A stretch of 63,189 nt of DNA, taken from the NCBI GenBank assembly GCA_944390895.1, contig CALXRQ010000006.1, forward strand, positions 1-63,189, read 5' to 3'. This DNA is from an uncultured Alphaproteobacteria bacterium (GTDB lineage: Bacteria; Pseudomonadota; Alphaproteobacteria; RF32; CAG-239). Every line of letters starts with the position of its first letter. Within the stretch, counting starts at the first letter, position 1. The translations under genes and the position numbers were made by a program. The notes beneath the pieces were generated by a model. It was not told the origin of the DNA and searched no databases. It saw nothing but the letters and a program-made list of their open reading frames with translations. Shown piece by piece: positions 61,554 through 63,189 of the stretch.

Positions 61554-62453
61554 ATGTACGGATACGAAAGTGAAGAAAAGAGAAAACAACGTGAAGAAGA
61601 AAAGAAAGCTCAGGTGAAAAAAATTATGAAGTTCAGCCTTTATGGTGTGCTGGTTCTTGTAAGTTTTTTCTTTGTTTTGGGATGTTACTCAGTGATGAGT
61701 GCCGAAGAGGTTGGTGTGAAAGTCACTTTAGGTAAAATTGATGATGGTGTTCATCGCGGTTTTTCCTTCAAGTGGCCTTTCATTTCATCGTTTAAGAGAT
61801 TTCCGACCACTGCTCAGAGAATTGAGCGTCGGGACGCTGCTTACACGAAAGACATCCAGACTGCGTCCATAAAGTATGTCGTGACATACCGAATAGTGGA
61901 CCAAGCTGCCGATGAGATGTACAAAGCGTATGGCATGGCTTACGAGAGTAAGCTGATCATGCCGGCACTTGACGGTGTTATCAAAAACGTTGTCGGCCGC
62001 TGGAACGCTCAGGAACTTGTCGGCAATCGCGAGAAAGCGAGAATGGAAATCCAAGAGCAGCTTCGGAAAGAAATCAATTCGAAGTATATCACGGACATTG
62101 TCTATCAGCTTGCGGATGTCGATTATTCCGACGCCTTTGAAAAGTCTATTGAGGACAAGGTGATGGCTGAGCAAAAAGCTCTCAAAGCTATCAACGAAAC
62201 CCGAGAAATAGAAGAGAAAGGCCGTCAGAAGATCGTTCAGGCTCAGGCTGATTCAGCTGCGGTAGTTATTGCCTCCAAAGCAAGTGCCGAAGCTCTTGAC
62301 ATTGAAGGTAAGGCTCTTGCCCGCAATGCTCAGGCTATCCGCTTGCGCGAGCTGGAAGTTCAGGCCAAGTTTGCAGAGAAACTTAATCCGCAGACTTTGG
62401 TTATTACCGACAGTAAGTCCGGCATGATGCTGAACCTGGGCAACGGAAAGTAA
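61554..62453 (+). CDS. SPFH/prohibitin-family membrane protein
   Basis: A 299-residue SPFH-domain protein: a charged N-terminal tail, one membrane segment (about 27-48), the SPFH/Band-7 domain (about 50-210; GVKVTLGKIDDGVHRGFSF), and a coiled-coil tail (about 190-270). Such proteins form oligomers that organise membranes or control proteases such as FtsH. It stands alone between terminators. Leucine is often CTT here, unlike most neighbours where CTG and TTG dominate, and the AT-rich leader has no Shine-Dalgarno; both could mean transfer from another lineage. Confidence 0.82.
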   Translation: MYGYESEEKRKQREEEKKAQVKKIMKFSLYGVLVLVSFFFVLGCYSVMSAEEVGVKVTLGKIDDGVHRGFSFKWPFISSFKRFPTTAQRIERRDAAYTKDIQTASIKYVVTYRIVDQAADEMYKAYGMAYESKLIMPALDGVIKNVVGRWNAQELVGNREKARMEIQEQLRKEINSKYITDIVYQLADVDYSDAFEKSIEDKVMAEQKALKAINETREIEEKGRQKIVQAQADSAAVVIASKASAEALDIEGKALARNAQAIRLRELEVQAKFAEKLNPQTLVITDSKSGMMLNLGNGK

Positions 62454-62492
62454 AATACTTTGTTTTGCAAAATAAAAAAGCCGATTTTTTAT

Positions 62493-62520
62493 CCTCCACT
62501 GTGAAGCGGGGGTTTTTTTT
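62493..62520 (+). terminator. Terminator after the prohibitin-like gene
   Basis: A stem CCTCCaCT/AGcGGGGG (one internal mismatch, one T-G pair) with a 4-base loop and T8. Confidence 0.65.
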
Positions 62521-62569
62521 ATGCTTTTTTTAAATTTTGAGATTATATTACAGGCAAGGGAGATTGAAA

Positions 62570-63058
62570 ATGAACGATCCGGTCAATTTGGAAAAACTTG
62601 CGGAACTCAGAGACAGAGGAATTATCGACGAGGCGACGTTTGAGGAACAGAAGCGGACGATTTTTGCCAAAGCAATGCGGGAAACGGGAGAACACGGAAA
62701 TCCCAAAAGCGGGATTGTCTATATCCTGCTGGCCTGGTTTTTGGGAACAATCGGCATTCATAACTTTTATGCCGGATATGTCGTGCGCGCTTCGGTTCAA
62801 TTGCTGCTGACGCTTTTTTCTCCGATGTTTTTGTTTGTTCCGCTGATTGTAACCGCACTGTGGGCTTTTGCCGAGCTTTTGTTTCAGAACAAATCTCGGG
62901 GCGGCCGTCGTTTCGGCGGTAACCGGATGATAATTCGTCTGTTGCGGTTGGCGTCGATTGTCTGGTTTGGTTTTGCGGTTTATTCGGCAGCGTTTGTTCA
63001 GTTTGACATCCCTTTGGAACTGCCGACGGATGAGGACCTATCCATTGCAGAGCAGTGA
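62570..63058 (+). CDS. TM2-domain membrane protein with SHOCT-like N-terminus
   Basis: A 162-residue protein. Residues about 5-30 (LEKLAELRDRGIIDEATFEEQKRTIF) look like a SHOCT motif. A TM2 domain follows with two membrane segments joined at GTIGIHNFYAGY, then a third segment near 130. Function of such proteins is unknown. The ATG at 62570 has AGGGAGA upstream; the earlier in-frame ATG at 62537 would add 11 residues lacking a ribosome site. Confidence 0.75.
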   Translation: MNDPVNLEKLAELRDRGIIDEATFEEQKRTIFAKAMRETGEHGNPKSGIVYILLAWFLGTIGIHNFYAGYVVRASVQLLLTLFSPMFLFVPLIVTALWAFAELLFQNKSRGGRRFGGNRMIIRLLRLASIVWFGFAVYSAAFVQFDIPLELPTDEDLSIAEQ

Positions 63059-63189
63059 GTTTTCTTTGCCGCTTGATCGCTAACGCATAACTGTCTGCGG
63101 GGTTGTTTGTATAAAAATGTTTTCTAAGGCGGTATAATTATTTGATTTTTTGAGAGATCATAAAAAATATAAAAAAATTCAAAAAAAGT
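63059..63189. other. AT-rich end of window without a gene
   Basis: A TATAAT is visible at 63133-63138 without a convincing -35, and the rest is A/T runs. No coding frame or RNA is supported. Confidence 0.4.

Overview
The window is chromosomal DNA from an alphaproteobacterium, probably a host-associated (gut-type) lineage. The evidence is the addA-trxA junction, a DUF2336 protein, a YlxR/L7Ae fusion, tandem NrdR boxes, and the order rimP-nusA-ylxR-infB-rbfA-truB-rpsO-pnp. The order is seen directly; the host-associated habitat is inference. Almost all of it is housekeeping DNA. I see no prophage, transposase, CRISPR array, rRNA or tRNA.

Layout. 1-3192: 3' end of addA, trxA, and a membrane protein. 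3189-11573 (minus): a tight run of lipoprotein, comM, a 1044-aa repeat lipoprotein ending in a degenerate trypsin-like domain, hslV, hslU and hemW. 11788-12871: rpsF-rpsR-rplI. 13041-16378 (minus): nrdA-nrdB, with two NrdR boxes upstream. 16544-21774: ampG, a lipoprotein hydrolase, an SDR (minus), yicC, gmk and a Nudix protein. 22434-25466: cysK-tyrC-lptG. 25639-35130: the translation/RNA superoperon rimP to pnp. 35357-39898: small unknown genes around rplY-pth-ychF, then trmL. 39941-49040 (minus): a hydrophilic unknown, gloB, HD-GYP, DUF2336, a Bax-type glucosaminidase, nfuA, DUF2333 and murJ. 50014-53877 (minus): typA, a PfkB sugar kinase and a ferredoxin. 54022-57410: htpG, a prepilin peptidase and a voltage-gated cation channel. 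57462-59114 (minus): three unknown genes in one operon. 59320-63058: groES-groEL, a prohibitin-like protein and a TM2 protein.

The most interesting material is not in the core genes. (1) Dispersed palindromic elements share a short GTAC-N6-GTAC-type core hairpin and sit against stop codons or in gene gaps (about 12.9, 30.8, 38.5 and 51.9 kb). Two of them are clear homologues whose outer stem has changed in a compensatory way. (2) The same core lies inside a frame-preserving 114-bp tandem repeat that has expanded between hslU and hemW and runs into the hemW reading frame, recalling the in-frame palindromic elements of Rickettsia. (3) Several genes have unusual leaders: the Shine-Dalgarno and start codon of a prepilin peptidase are closed in a perfect 12-bp stem, ychF has its ribosome site inside a terminator-like stem, pnp has a 19-bp leader stem, and groES has a perfect operator-like palindrome on its -10 where no CIRCE is visible. 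(4) Protein oddities include the pseudo-protease lipoprotein, an ion channel with filter TLDGWAS, and an orphan three-gene operon.
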